In this document: one piece after another, positions 23,640 to 36,802 of the stretch
How positions within the stretch are numbered: the stretch's first letter is position 1
Layout: each line of letters begins with the position of its first letter
Source: Paragordius varius
Taxonomy: Eukaryota > Nematomorpha
Direction: 5' to 3'
Assembly: GCA_964247055.1 (NCBI GenBank)
Contig: OZ176051.1
Location: forward strand, 15,128,001 to 15,192,000
Length of the DNA stretch: 64,000 nt
Position numbers and translations under genes: made by a program
Notes under the pieces: generated by a model
What the model was told of the DNA's origin: nothing
The model's input: only the letters and a program-made list of their open reading frames with translations
Databases searched by the model: none

Positions 23640-26400
23640 ATATATGATAATTTCTTTTTGAGGCACATGCCGATCAGGTGTATCTCGGGATTTATTTTGT
23701 CAAAAAATTACGGTGTTCTTTATTTTCTTTGCAGGATTTGTAGTATCTTCCGCCAGCACCACATTTTAAAGGCTATAATGTATCATTCGTCATCCTTTTT
23801 TTATTGTCCAACTTTCTGACGCGTAAAGCATACTAGGGGATATTAGGGATTTAACTAATCGGATTTTTGTTTTGAGTTTGATGTCATGTGACGACCATAG
23901 TTTATTATATTTTATCATTTATGATTTAGCAATTCCTATTCTTCTTCTGATGTCGGGGGTGCTGTTGTTAGTCGTATTGATAAGACTGCTCAAATAAGGG
24001 TATGATAACTTCGATTTTTTGGTTGTCAAAGGATAAATTGTTGTAATGATTCTAAGCGTTTATATTCATAATTTTAGTTTTTGTAGTTGATCGTCACACC
24101 GAATTTTCGACAATCAGTTGAAAATTCTGTTATGGGTTTTTTTTAGGTTGTCCACTGAATTTGACAGCAGTATAGTGTCGTCAGCATAGTGAAGTGATGA
24201 TATGATATTGCCGGCGATGCTTATGCCATTAGCTTTATCTATATTTCTTAATACACTTTCTATAAAACGTTAAAAAGAGCCGGTGAAAGAACGCATCCTT
24301 TTACTAAACCATTGTTCATTCGTATCCATTTACTTGTGCCGTGTGAGTTTTATGGGTAATGATGAATTGGGGTAAAGGAATTTGATGATGTTTATTATAT
24401 AATCTGATACTCCAATCTGATATAGTGCCTTCCACAGCGAGTCATGCTACACGCTATCGAAGGCCTTTGAAAAATCAAAGAAGCAGATATGGGTTTCTCT
24501 GAAATTCGATTTGTTTTCAAATATCCAGCGTATATTTCTAATCATATCCCTGAATCCGCGGTTGGTTTTAAATCTCACTTGGATGTTAAAAAGTTCGGCT
24601 TATGCCTTGTATACGCCTGTGAATTATTTTGAGAAAAACTTTTGAGGCTTGGTTGATTAGCGCTATAGTTCTATAGTTGTTAAATGATTTAGGATAGCCT
24701 ATTTGTAAGATGGGGATGAGTATTGATTTGCACCAATCTTGGGGGAATGAGGCGTGAGCAAATATCTTTTGCAATAAATCAGTTAGGATATGAATTGGGA
24801 TAAAACGAATGAGTTCGGTTGGGATATGTACTACTCCGATTTGTTGTTTGATGGTTAAGCACCCATTCAACTTACTCTTTTATGATCTGCGGGTCATGTT
24901 GATAAATATTACTGAAGGCTGGTGCCGTATAGTTTTAATACACATTGTTCCACCAGTTTTTTTCTGTCTGTAATAATATATCCATCTTCCTTTCTCATTG
25001 GGCCTTTGTAGCTTTTAGACCTACGTGGTACAATGTGATCTACTTCAGCAAAGTAGTTGTTGTTATATTTAGCAGCGTTTTCTTATTTTAAGCACAGCTG
25101 ATTGTAGTGATCCTTTTTGTCGTCCCGAGCGCTTTTAACTCTAAGTGATTTGTACTCTGCCGTTTTATTATTGCGTTTTGCTTGGTGCCTGTCCGCTAAA
25201 TCTAAACTTTTTGTGATAGCCTAATAGATGGGAATTTTGATAGGGATGCATTCTCCGTCTGTAGTTCTAGTGATATTTTTTGTTTCCCAAAAATTTTCAG
25301 TGTCACCGTCAATTTAAGTAACAAAAGAAATTCGGAAAAGATCGCAGTAGGTTTATGCTGAGATTTTGGTTTGCGTGAGATACTAGCTTAATTTTAGGTT
25401 AATTTACAAGGAGATTATGATCAGAATAACAGTCGGAACCAGGGTAGGTTTTTTAGTTCATGAATAAAGATTTATGTTTTTGCATACCTAGAATAAAATC
25501 GATTTGGTTTCTGTGCCTCTTGCAAGCTGAGGTCTATGCGTATAGCATTCTCTTAGGTTGCTGGAAAAAAGGAGTTTGAGATATAGATTTATGTTCGCTG
25601 CAAAATTCTATGAGGTGGTCTCCTCTATCGTTTTTGCTTCCCACTTTCCCACCAGTGATTTGGTTTCTATTATCATTACCTACTATCGCGTTAAGTCGTC
25701 CAATATAAATATCATGTCTTTTTTGGGAAATTTCTTTATTAACTGAGCTGAGGGCCTCGTAAAAATGTTCGAGTCTTCTTTTTTTAGCGTTAGTAAGAGC
25801 ATAGATTTGGAATTTGGTTGTGGGGACGAGTTTAATCGAAGTGATATTAGGCGATCTCTGTGTAGATGGTGAATTACTGATGAGTTGGCAAATGATTTGG
25901 TCACTTTTATGGCCATTTCGTTTTGTTAAGGGTATCATGACATGATTATAATAGGATGTGATTTTCATACTCTATGTGACCGTTTAAAGGGATGTGGGAT
26001 TTTGCTATGCCTAATACACTGATGTCATGTTGTTTCACCATTTCTTTTATAATAACTTCGATTTTGTTGGTGGTGTCTACTGAATTCCATGTGCGAATTC
26101 GTAAAGACTAAACGCTGGAGTTAATTTTCGAAACAAGCATTGTCTGATGTTTGTATTTTCGATGATGAATGATATTTTATAGGTAATTGGATAAAGATAT
26201 TGTTAAAAAAGATAATTTAATAATCAGTTTGTAGTTCAAATGAATATATTTTTTTTTGAGAATGATGATCTAATGGTATTCAGATAAAAATGAGATGAAA
26301 TGTTTGGTAAAAGCTTGTCTAATGCGTTAATTAAATGCTTTCATTAAGACTGTAGAAAAAAATTACATCTTCAAAAATAATTGGTATTCCTTCTGGAGAG
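23640..26400 (-). mobile_element. Decayed RTE/BovB-type LINE, endonuclease plus reverse transcriptase
   Basis: On the minus strand, in order: an endonuclease start (RTWNSVDTTNKIEVIIKEM, then DISVLGIAKSHIPLNGH near 26000-26100), nuclease end near 25550, reverse transcriptase blocks (FPQDWCKSILIPI and NNYRTIALINQASKVFLKII at 24640-24740), GCVLSPALFN near 24290, the catalytic LHYADDTILLSNSVDNLKK near 24140-24200, and a C-terminal block SMLYASESWTIKK near 23780-23830. These are in the order and spacing of RTE elements. Stops and frame changes occur throughout, so it is inactive. The last C-terminal tail is missing; a similar tail lies in the opposite orientation at 26430-26650. Confidence 0.85.
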
Positions 26401-26429
26401 TAGGCATACCAAGCCTTTCCACCGTCTTA

Positions 26430-26660
26430 ACCATTTTCAACTTTGGTCAAATTACCAAGACTAATGACTTGGAATCCCAACTAATGAGAGGCATGGTCGC
26501 AGGATCCAAGAAACGTGGACGCTGCAAGATGTGCTAGATCGAAAACCTAACCAAAGAAACCAATCTTTCTTTACAACAGCTAACAGCTCTCGCTTACAAT
26601 CGAATAAACCGGAGATATACCTTCGAAAAAGAAATAAATCGACAACGATCATTGCTATAA
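26430..26660 (+). mobile_element. RTE LINE tail fragment, opposite orientation
   Basis: The + strand reads GQITKTNDLESQLMRGMVAG then SRKRGRCKMC and NLSLQQLTALAYNR, matching the C-terminal tail of RTE proteins (consensus G-H-x-x-R-x-x-x-L-x-x-x-L-M-x-G-x-x-x-G-x-R-x-R-G-R). One internal stop is visible. It lies directly beside the 5' end of the minus-strand LINE, so the two are head to tail fragments of separate insertions or the product of an inversion. Confidence 0.7.
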
Positions 26661-27257
26661 TAATAAAATATGTATATCAAAAGAAACATTATACAACAAA
26701 GTTGATATTTATTATTTTTAAAATCATCTTTTTCTCTATCTTTAAAACTTATACTAATATCTAGATGCCCAATATTGTATTAATATGAGCTTTAATGTTT
26801 GAGAACGCTAATAAAACATTCAGAAGGGTAGTTTATTTACAAGCTGTCACTATATCCATCGCCTTTAGAAATGAATTAGTTTTGTCATTATTATATTTGA
26901 AAGGACCTGAATGTTTTTCGGGATATCTTCAATATTTTAGAATTTTGAAGATAACGCTGTGATTTTAATCAAAATTGATGGAATACCGGGGGGGGGGGGA
27001 AATTATATTATAAACCTTCTGATTACCCATATTATAACATTTAAATAAAAATGTTATATGAAAACCGATGCTTTTAAAGTTATCATATATGTATTGATAA
27101 GTTAGCTCACTTATAATTTTTAAATTAACGAACCAGGTGTATTCAACAGTTTACCTTTGCAATCTTTTCTAAGGCTGATATGTTCGATCCTTGCAACTTT
27201 TTTAACATCATCGTCTTTTTGCTGCTCAACATCCATATATATATTAATATTTTTTGA

Positions 27258-27502
27258 TAGAGTAATTGAAATTATACGGGCAAAATTCTAAAATATAAAG
27301 ACAATATTTTTTCTAGCACAACCCTACTTTTTCAAACCATAATTTTCCTTATCTACTTGATAACAATAATGTAATTGATTGGACTAATAATTTACTTACA
27401 TCTTTATGTTCAACCCAAAATAATAAGGAATGTTCAGTGTCTTTTAGAAAATTTGTCTTTATATTTTTACCTTTTGTCCGTATAATTTCAATTTTTACTT
27501 AA
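27258..27502. mobile_element. MITE of the tacggacaaaacg family
   Basis: Left arm attgaaattatacgggcaaa, right arm ttgtccgtataatttcaat, about 245 bp in total. Confidence 0.65.
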
Positions 27503-28833
27503 GTTAACCCACCATTAATTAATTTTTTTTATTTTATACAAATATAAGACTTTAAAATTATTCGAATTTGTGCGAAAATAAAACTTCATAAACAAATAAA
27601 ACAATAGATATTTTTCAATTTAGCGGACAGATTATACACTTTTTTTCTATTTATTTTATATGGGACGTTTTTAAATAAATCATACATTTTATACTATTTA
27701 CGAGTCGAAAATGAATTATATTCTAAAATACTGTACGCCTAATTGATGTTGTATTAATATTGCAACATAAACAGTATAGTCATTTTTTTTTGCTTAATAA
27801 TACCCAAACCGATTAAATATTTAATCATGCTATCTCATATATGCGGCCCACAAAGTTGTATGGACAGCGCTGTGAGTGTGTAATTAGAAGTTTACGCCTT
27901 ATAAATAAGTATTCCATTCTAGATAATTTTGTGACTTTCGATATTTTTGAGATGGGGTAAGGTTAGTAACTAATGATAATATTGAGAAACCGCTTATTAG
28001 GGCGGCCTCTTTTGCAAGCCCCATCGACCAACCCAAGCAGTATGTTTATTTTTCCAGGGAACGGATCAACCGCAACATTTAGTGAATATTTTCTGAACTT
28101 GATTTTCTTGTATAAATCATAAAATTACAATTCTAAAACATATAATTGATTGTGTTATCATCTTGTATAAATAAGTTCGACTTTTTTATATATAGATATT
28201 GATTTATATTTAAAAGAAATCAGAAGTGCAGCGATATTGAAGACTTACTAATTTTCGCTTTTTAGTCACCATTTTGATGCCCTAAAGCCTATAAAAGCCA
28301 AATGGCGCCAAAAATATATAATCAAGATTTTCGTGTAAATTCTTTAAATCAAAAATTTGAGTCTATAGATCTTTGACTGCATCAAATAGTATGGGAAAAG
28401 TATTATATTGGATGTTTTAAAATTGCGTTTGGTGCATATTATCAAAATATTTCCTTTTACACATATAATTTTTTGTTGAAGGCGATATATTGGGTTAACT
28501 TTGTATATAAAATTAATATATGATTGTTTTAATGAAAATTAAAATCTTTTAATTCATATTAACAAGTTTTCAAAATTCAATTTAATGCTAAATTGGGATT
28601 TTTAGCTAATTTATATTTTAGTCTTTCAAGGGCACTCAGAAAAAAATTCAAAATTTGTTGATAATATTTTGCGTCTAGAAAAAACTAAATTACTTTATCC
28701 TAGTATTTTAACCGAAGATATTATTTCTATATTCCTTATCTGAAGCTTTGGCCTTTGATATATGATTCTCTAATCTTTATTTTGCTACTTACCGTGTGGG
28801 AAATACGTATTTAAGCCCAAATAAAGACCAATG
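27503..28833. other. Intergenic, nothing recognised
   Basis: AT-rich, no coding frame. A GC-richer block at about 27990-28070 could be the end of an old element. Confidence 0.4.
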
Positions 28834-29118
28834 TATACCATTTACAGTTCATATTTACCCTTAAACAATTCGAATTTATCCTTGAACAATGCAAACTCTA
28901 AATTATGTGTTTTCTAATATATGATTTTTAATACGTAATACATCTTTAAAACATAGTTAATTATTTTTTTAATATTATATTAATTTAAAACCATATTTTA
29001 TTTTTTAAAAATATATAAAAATGTAGGTAAATTTTTATCCTGAATATATTTATTTGAGGGTGAATTTAAATTGTAGGGTGAATTTAAATTGTTAAAGTGA
29101 ATTATTGTAAATGGTATA
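28834..29118. mobile_element. MITE of the TACCATTTACA family, 285 bp
   Basis: Ends TATACCATTTACA and TGTAAATGGTATA are intact. The subterminal repeats differ from the 14.8-kb copy: here they are built on ttaaacaattcgaattta and ggtgaatttaaattg. The core is non-coding. Confidence 0.75.
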
Positions 29119-29390
29119 TTTGGTTATAAAATCTTTTAAAAATCTGTGTTTTAAGATAGACTCAACAATCTAATGTAAAATAATTTATCAATTTACTAAG
29201 TATTATAACAAAATTATTTTAAAAGATTTATTCTATTAAGCATAGAGAATGGTTAAATAGTGTCAATTATAATATGATCTTGGAATATCAGAAAATGCAT
29301 TGCATGACACAATTATGAAACGACACATTTTATTTAAAATAAAGTTTGAAAACAAAATATTACAATTTTTTTATATGAAACAATTTTCAA

Positions 29391-30545
29391 TTATGCACAT
29401 TTTTCATATTTTTGCGTGAGCAGATTTAATGTGTATAGCAAGTGAGCCTTTATGAGAAAATTCAGTTTTACATATCGGACATGATATCTAATATGTTCAT
29501 GAACAGATTTAATGTGGGTTGCAAGTGAGTCTTTTCTAGAGAAATCTGTCTTACAAATCGCACATGGATATCTAATTTGTTCATGAACAGATTTAATGTG
29601 TGTTGCAAGATAACTTTGTTTAGAAAATTCATTTTTAAATATCGGACATTGATATTTAATATGTTCATGAACAGATTTAATGTGCGTTGCAAGATAGCTT
29701 TTTCTAAAAAAATCTGTTTTACAAATCGGGCAAGGATATTTAATTTGTTCATGAACAGATTTGATGTGTGTTGAAAGATTGCATTTTAGTGAAAAACTAG
29801 CCTTACATATCGGACATTCATATTTAATTTTTTCATGAACAGATTTAATGTGCACTGCAAGATAGCTTTTGTCAGATAGTTTGCTTTTACAAATCGGACA
29901 TGGATATCTAATTTGTTCATGAACAATTTGATATGTGTTATAAGATGGCCTTTATCAGATAAGATCTTTGAACAAATTTCGCACGGATATTTTACATGTT
30001 CATGAACAGAACGAATATGTTTGGTCAAGCCGCTTTTAGCCATATAATTTTTATCACATTTAATACATCGATAATTATAATCCAATTTTGAAGAGTTTAA
30101 AGATTTAATAGTTTATTACTATTTTTAGTGTTTATATTATTAATATTTATATCAACATTTGTACTTATCGGAGTAATTTTATTTACGTTTTCCGATGGTT
30201 TTTTTAGCAAAAGATCTAAAGGTTCCGTCTGTTCTCCTAAATCAATTATCAAGTCGTGTTTGTTGATTTTGGGAACGTTATCAATTTTATCATCCAAATT
30301 ATTATTTTGTTGAGTATTTTCGCTTTTATGTTCCCTTAAATAACAAAGGTTATGGAAAGAAGCGCTCAGAATTCTCCGTATATCATCGTTTGTAAAGTCT
30401 TCAGTTTCCAACATATTAATGAAGGATGCCGGTTTACATGGATCAATATAATTTTCTTGTTGATTTTTGAGTTCTACTTTATAGAGCTTAGTATCGAGAT
30501 CACACCAAAGTTTGTAAGTTGAGTTACCGAAATCTAATTTTTTTT
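29391..30545 (-). pseudogene. C2H2 zinc-finger gene with eight fingers and frameshifts
   Basis: The N-terminal part (30545 to 30097) has a charged domain, including TYKLWCDLDTKLYKVELKNQ and FTNDDIRRILSASFHNLCYL, and starts at a possible splice acceptor near 30533. Then come eight fingers with C-x2-C-x12-H-x4-H spacing in tandem 28-residue (84-bp) units, typified by YPCPICKTDFFRKSYLATH. The linker is HE-x-I-K/R rather than TGEKP. One finger has Phe in place of its second Cys. The frame changes near 30097, a base is missing near 29925 (between fingers 2 and 3) and another near 29489 (in finger 8), so the gene is probably dead, or these are assembly errors in a repetitive region. A DNA-binding nuclear role is the family expectation. 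Upstream exons were not found. Confidence 0.75.
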
Positions 30546-31034
30546 CAAAAATGTAATTTAAAAAGTCAAGTTATCAATGAAGAAACAAAAATTTTAACAG
30601 CCCAAGAAAGGAAACTAAAACCTAGTTTTAACAAGTTATTACTATAAAATTGTTGATGCATACATAAATCATAGAGTAATGGTTGATAATATACACACAA
30701 AATGTTAAAACATAAAGAAATAATAAAACTAAAACTTTTCAGCATAAACTATAATATTATGTGTGATATCTCAAATTCATAATATTAACAATTACATCTC
30801 TATCCCCTATTTTGTAAATCATATGAGTGTTATAATAAAATATGGGTGTCAAAAATATATTTAGTTTTTTCCCTTCTATTTGTAAGTTTTGGATTATACC
30901 GGTATTAGATTTAGTCTTAAATTTTGACTAAAATAAAAATCTAATATTAATGTAAAGTTGCAGAGAGTCGCGGATTGGTAATAAATTTTTTTTATTAAAC
31001 CAATTAACAAATGACACAAGTATTATATGGAAGA

Positions 31035-31495
31035 TTAACACTTGGATACATCATTTTACTCCTTAGATTCAAATTGGGGCAATCAAATACCCCAGGCCCG
31101 TTTAAATTTGAATTCTTTAAAAAATATGGAAGGAATTAAATCCAAGGCAAAATTTTACACCTATATAACATTAAACCGAAATATATAAAAAAGTTTATTC
31201 AAAAATATTTGATAATACTTTTTTAAGCTAAAACCGAAAGGTAAAAATTTGGTCCATGTGACATGTGTGCAATGGTGTAAATTAAAAAATAATACAAAAT
31301 AAACCGCCTTTTCTATTTCTATCTATGTTAGATGTAATTTAAATAAAAATTAGCTTTAATTTTACGCTTAAAATTAAATGAAGACGATATTTTGCAAAAA
31401 TTTTGTAAAAATTTACACAATTTTTATTAGAATAAAAGCATAAATTTAAATTGGGACCGTTTCCTTCGGTACTCCAATTTGAATCGAAGTGTTAA
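31035..31495. mobile_element. TIR element with TTAACACTT ends
   Basis: The left end ttaacacttggat with aaattggggc is mirrored on the right by ccaatttgaatcgaagtgttaa. A central block (ctaaaaccgaaaggtaaaaa onward) matches the element at 46045-46411, so this is a family with at least two copies. No coding capacity. Confidence 0.65.
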
Positions 31496-33160
31496 TTAAA
31501 AGTTTAAATATCAAATAATTTAATATTTTTCTCAAAAAAGCGGTGTTGTTTAAAAATGATAAAGTATATAAGACAAAACTATAGTTATTTATTAATGTTT
31601 TTACAATTTTAATAAAAACGTATGATAATTTTAACATTAGGTATATATTAGGATATTATTTGTTAAAACATTGAATTAGATTAGGAATTTTATTTTCACG
31701 ATTTATACATATATTTTTAACGAAAATAATTAATAATAAAAATAATCAAATCAAAATAAAAATATAAAATTACAAAATTTCTAAATCTTAATAATCATCT
31801 AAAAATATATCTATTAACAAATGATAAGGTTCTATTATAATAATTAAAAACCAGATAACTAATATTAAATTAAATAAAAAATATTTAAATTTTAAAACAA
31901 ATTATTTTGATATTATATCACAAAAAATATGATGAAAGATAAAAGTAAAATTAATATTTAAATAAAAATGATTTAATAAATAAATTAATAAAACTATTTG
32001 CTACTATATAAATACCCATTTTCCAAATAAATTTGAATATTTTTTTCGAATAAACAAAAAGCAGACAATTAAAAAAACCGTTGGTAATTTAATCGTCTGT
32101 CGTTTGATTTCATTTCATATTATATTTAAATTATTTTTCATTTAATTTTGGGTTTAATTTTAAAATAAAATAATTTATTAATATTTTTATATATAATTTT
32201 AAATTTACTATAAAAGGCAATATTGAATATTTTTAAGTTAATTACGAATTTATCTATTAAAAATTTAAATAAATTTAACAATAATTTATTTAACTAATAA
32301 ATATTATTGAATGGTTTTGATTTACTTTAACCAAGCACTTACTAAATCTTAATACTTTTTAGAATTATCAAATTATATTTATAAATATTTAATTTAATTA
32401 TTTTTTATAATTATCATAAAAAATATAAAATTTCTTTTTGATAACGTAGAATTTGATGCAAATAATTCTAATGATTTTTATTTATCAGAGAAAACAATCT
32501 GTCAATCCTTTTTTAAACATGAATATTAAAAAAAAAATATTAAGAAGGTAACATGAAAAAAAGTAAAAATATTTTAATCGGGATATCTTTTTTGCGATTT
32601 TCCGCCAAATAAAAGTTTGGCAAATTATTTTAGTGAATGAATTTTTATTTTATAGGAGACATTTTTATAAATAAAATGCTTATTATGAATTATATCTCTT
32701 CTAAAGAATAAAATATACTTTTATTGTTATTATTAAATATAAAATTATTTAATGGTTGACAAATATGATTATGATTCTATCTTTATATAATAAAAAGTTT
32801 TGTTTAGAATTTTTGCATTCAAAGATACATAGAATCATCCACATTGATTTTGCATATCTTATTTCTTATAAAAGATGTTTGAAATATAAATATGCTATTT
32901 TTTTGTAGAAAAATATTTTTAACTAGCTCTCTTCAAAAATTATTCTCAATAATTTGCAATAAATAAAGGTAAGTTAGATAAAAAATAATAAAAAAACATA
33001 TTTAATCAAAAGAATGTCTTTAATTATTATTGTTAGGGTTTTTGCATAGACTCAAATGACTCCAAAATGACCACATTTAAACTGTCCTTTATTAAAGTTA
33101 ATATTCAACTATTATTGGATTTATATAAGATTTTCGTTTTACGAATTCATGATTAAAAGT
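31496..33160. other. Extremely AT-rich stretch without genes
   Basis: One of the most AT-rich parts of the window, dominated by A and T runs. No frame, repeat unit or element is recognisable. Confidence 0.5.
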
Positions 33161-34280
33161 GTTATTGTAAAATTGTGTTCACACAGCTGGGATTAAGGGA
33201 TATAAAAAAGTAAATCATTTGTAGTCCCTTTTTAAAGTTAAGATGATATTAGACGAAATGCCTAGAAATGTATTAACTGAACTCTATGGCTTCTTAGGTT
33301 TTTTGAAAATTAGCTCCAAAACCACGCAATTTTTGTATAGCGTCAGTTTTAAACCGGTAGACCCCTCCCATAGACCTAATTGGAAAAAGCGCTGAGTTAA
33401 ATTCGTTGCTTTTTAGGGAAAATATTTGGTATTATCTTTGATACCATCATCTCATGGGTTATTTGAAAATACCTCAACACTTAATTAATCGTTATATGAT
33501 GGCGTAGCATATAGGCTTCAACGGCTATTAAAAAACGCCTGACCTTAATTTTTTAAGTAGTTACGGATAATATTTCAAGCTTTCAATGAGCTCATATGGC
33601 TTCATAAATTTTCTGTAAACCAGCTCCAAAACAACGCAATTTCTGTTTAGTGGCGCAGTTTTTGCCAAGTAGCTCCTAACCCAATAAAAAAGCGTTGGGC
33701 AAAATTTTTGCCTTTATATGGGGAATATCTTGAATTATCATGGATTCCGTATGTTCCAAGTTGAATCATAGGTTTTCTGAAATTTGGCTCCTAAGGCATG
33801 CTGTATCGATATAATGACGCACGGGGGTAACCCTCTAAACTGGGGCGAAACAAAAAAAACGCTCGATTAAAATTTTACTTAATTACCTGGAATCATGATT
33901 AATTCGATATGCTCTCGACCAAAAATTTTCTTAAAACCAATAAGTCATATGGTGGCTCATTTTCAGTGCGAGGGCCTAATTAAGGGGTAATTTAATAAAA
34001 TCACTTTATTAATTTTTTTGCCTGTTTGCAAGTAATATATCAGGCCCTTAATTAACTTTTATGGCTTGATATGTTTTCTTAAAAGTATCTCCTAAACAAC
34101 GCAATTTCGATATGGTGGCGCAGTTATAGGCGGGCAGCCCCCTACCCAAAAGCCAATATAAAAAGCGTTCCATAAAATTATTTGCTTTTATAGGGGAATA
34201 CCTCTAACCATTAAATCCATATGTTATAAATAGGTTTTCGGAAGAATGGTTTCAAAACTAAATAATAGTTTAATGATAGC

Positions 34281-35383
34281 CAGTGGCGTACCGAGCATTT
34301 GCGGCGCCCTGGGCATAAAAACTTTTATGACCCCCCCCCCCCTCTTTTTTAAAAAGTTAATAAAACAATTTAGTAAAAAAAATACAACATTGTAACCTAA
34401 ACACCATAGATAAGACAGCACAGTCATATAAATTTTAAATCTCTTAAATATATATATTTATATGATAATAAATTTATTCATTTTTAATTACATAAATATT
34501 CTAATAAATTCTATAATATGGAAATCTATATATTTATAAAAATGGTAAATTCTGGTCTCGCTTTTTTAATTTAGGCCCTCTTTTTAGCCGCTCCCCCGTA
34601 AAATGCCATTTTTTCATAAAACAAAGTCCACAAAAATAATTTTGTAAATCTATTTTTCGACCAAGGTATGAGACCGTAAAAATTCAATAAAGATTCCACG
34701 TATGTTAAAAGGCAAAAATTTTAGTCAAGCGTTTCTATGATGATAGCTGCTGGGTAAGGAGCTACCCACTAATAACTGATTTTTCATGTGGGTGATCTGT
34801 TTCCGGAAAACCGGTGAACCCAATCAAATCCAAACATCGAAAAAATATAATCATTAATGAATGCCCCGACAATAGCTTCGCCCTTTTTTTGAAATAGGCC
34901 CCCAATTCGGGCCCACCCCGTGGATAAACGGGTTGAGACAATTTTCAGGAGAACGTGTTGAACCATTCAATTTCAAATATGATTTTTGTTTACTTATTTT
35001 TGATCGCGCCGAACATATTCGTCTCGCTTTTTTAATTTAGTCCCTCTTTTTACCCGCTCCCCCCGTAAAATGTCATTCCCCCCAAGAAGTCCAAAGGACT
35101 TCCTCGGGCTGCGTAGCAGCACGAGATTTACGCTAGTTATATACAAAAATAATGTTTTTGTTGCATATATTGAATTGATCTTATGATAATGGCGAACAAT
35201 AATGTTTTAAAAAATAATTGTAAATCTAGGCTAGATATTTTAGGGATTATTACCTAATTGAAAAATCTCATTTGAAAGTTCTTATTATTTTGCATAATTA
35301 AAATTTAATTTTAAAAAATCATTTAGGCGCCCCTAAATAACGGCGCCCGGGGCATGATGCACCCCCCCCTCGGTACGCCCCTG
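34281..35383. mobile_element. hAT-like non-autonomous element inserted in the satellite
   Basis: Ends CAGTGGCGTACCGA (left) and TCGGTACGCCCCTG (right) are inverse. They are flanked by an 8-bp duplication, ATGATAGC at 34273-34280 and 35384-35391, the target length typical of hAT elements. A 12-C run lies at 34331. Internally it holds parts of another repeat family (ctcgcttttttaatttag blocks at 34553 and 35025). No transposase is present. Confidence 0.85.
34785..35085 (+). repeat. ~300-bp repeat, arm 1 of an inverted pair
   Basis: Begins gtgatctgtttccggaaaac and ends with cccgctccccccgtaaaatg. The inverse, with scattered differences, is at 35822-36130. The arms are separated by about 740 bp that include the right end of the 34281-35383 element and two satellite units. 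Confidence 0.7.
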
Positions 35384-35821
35384 ATGATAGCGCATATCTT
35401 AGGGTGCTAAGGAACGGCTAATTTAAAAAAACCGTTCGACTTAAATTATTGCCTTTTTACGGTAATATTTTAGGCCCTTAATAAACTTATCTTAAAAGTA
35501 ACTTCTAAACAACGCATTTCGATAAAGGTGGCGCAGTTTTAGGCAGGTAGTTCCTACCAGAAGCTAATAAAAACGCTTTATTAAATTTTTTGCCTTTCTA
35601 CAGAAAATACCTGGAATCATGAATGATTATATATGCCTTTCATTAGTTTTTGGAAAATCATCTCAAAACTAAGAAATCATTCTTTAACGGCTAATTTTAA
35701 AAAACCACACGACCTAAATTTTTGTTTTGTTACGGGTAATATTTTAAGCACATATTTAACTCATATGGCATGAAGGTTTTTGAAATTTAGCCCTAAAGGC
35801 ACGCTATTTCGATATGACGAT

Positions 35822-36130
35822 TTTGAATAAAATGGCATTTTACGGGGGGAGCGGGTTAAAAGAGGGCCTAAATTAAATAAGCGAGCCGACTATGTTCGGC
35901 CTAATCTAATAGTAAAAAAAACATATTTGACGCTTTCCAGAAAATTGTTGCAAAGACACGATTTTTGTGAACTTGTGTTTTCAAAAAAAACCGTTTTTAC
36001 ACATGGTGGTCTCGAACTGGGGGTTTAATAAAAAAGGGCGAAGCTATGTTGGGGCATTCATTAATGATTAGATTTTTTCGACATTTTGATTTGAATGGGT
36101 TTACCGGTTTTCCAGAAACAGATCACAAAG
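35822..36130 (-). repeat. ~300-bp repeat, arm 2 of an inverted pair
   Basis: Starts with cattttacggggggagcggg and ends with gttttccagaaacagatcac, inverse to arm 1. Each arm seems to be a copy of the same element in opposite orientation rather than the ends of one element, because arm 1 lies inside the hAT-like insertion and arm 2 lies outside it. Confidence 0.65.
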
Positions 36131-36708
36131 CTAGCATTTTCCATTCTTATAAATAAATAAATTAAAAAATTATTAAACATCTTCGTAATAAAAGTAAATT
36201 ATGGTACATTTAGAAAACAGGGGATTTTTATTTTTTCAAAGAAATTGCTGGATTAAGTGATAAATAGATAATCTTAAATTATACAGGTAGCTCGCAGGAC
36301 AATGAATAAAATTAAATATTGATTGAATATTTTACCCAAATAATACTACTGTTTTTTAGCTAGCAAAAGTCAAATTAATATATTTTAATATTCTTTTTAA
36401 TAGGACTATTATGCCATCTATTTATTTTATTTAAATATTTATAAATTAATTTTTTTATTGTTTTCGTATTATTAGTTATGTTATTTAATTCAAATAAGCT
36501 TATATTAATATTAACAAAACAAGGGATTCTATTTAATATAAATAGGTTTTACGATCAGGATTAGTAGCCCATAAACGGTAAAATACAAATAAATTTTAAA
36601 AATTTATGATTTATTTGAAATTAAAAACTAGACCATTATTGGAGAAAAGCGCCATCTTCTTATAAGTTATATCATAATTGCAACAGAGACTATGAGAAAC
36701 GATTTTTT

Positions 36709-36802
36709 TGACAGTGTTTACCACGTGTCATTGTGTGGGACGCGTTTCTTCCTTGTTGTGGACTCATCAGTCACACATAGCGAACACTGGTAAACACTGT
36801 CA
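36709..36802. mobile_element. 94-bp micro-MITE with perfect 15-bp TIRs
   Basis: TGACAGTGTTTACCA opens it and its exact inverse TGGTAAACACTGTCA closes it. The interior includes gacgcgtttcttccttgttg. A larger, degraded relative with two inverted copies of this interior lies at about 49610-50000. Confidence 0.7.

Larger units (their letters stand above)
33160..35860. repeat. Degenerate satellite array, ~300-bp period
   Basis: The recurring unit contains ctcctaaacaacgcaatttc, then tatggtggcgcagtt, then a phrase on aaaaagcgttg and ttttgcctttttacggg. Anchors (acgcaattt or its variants) lie at 33324, 33634, 33797, 34099, 35512 and 35801. Spacing is near 300 bp, with a half-unit of about 160. The large gap from 34099 to 35512 becomes 302 bp once the 1103-bp insertion and its 8-bp duplication are removed. 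Units are well diverged, so the array is old. Confidence 0.75.
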
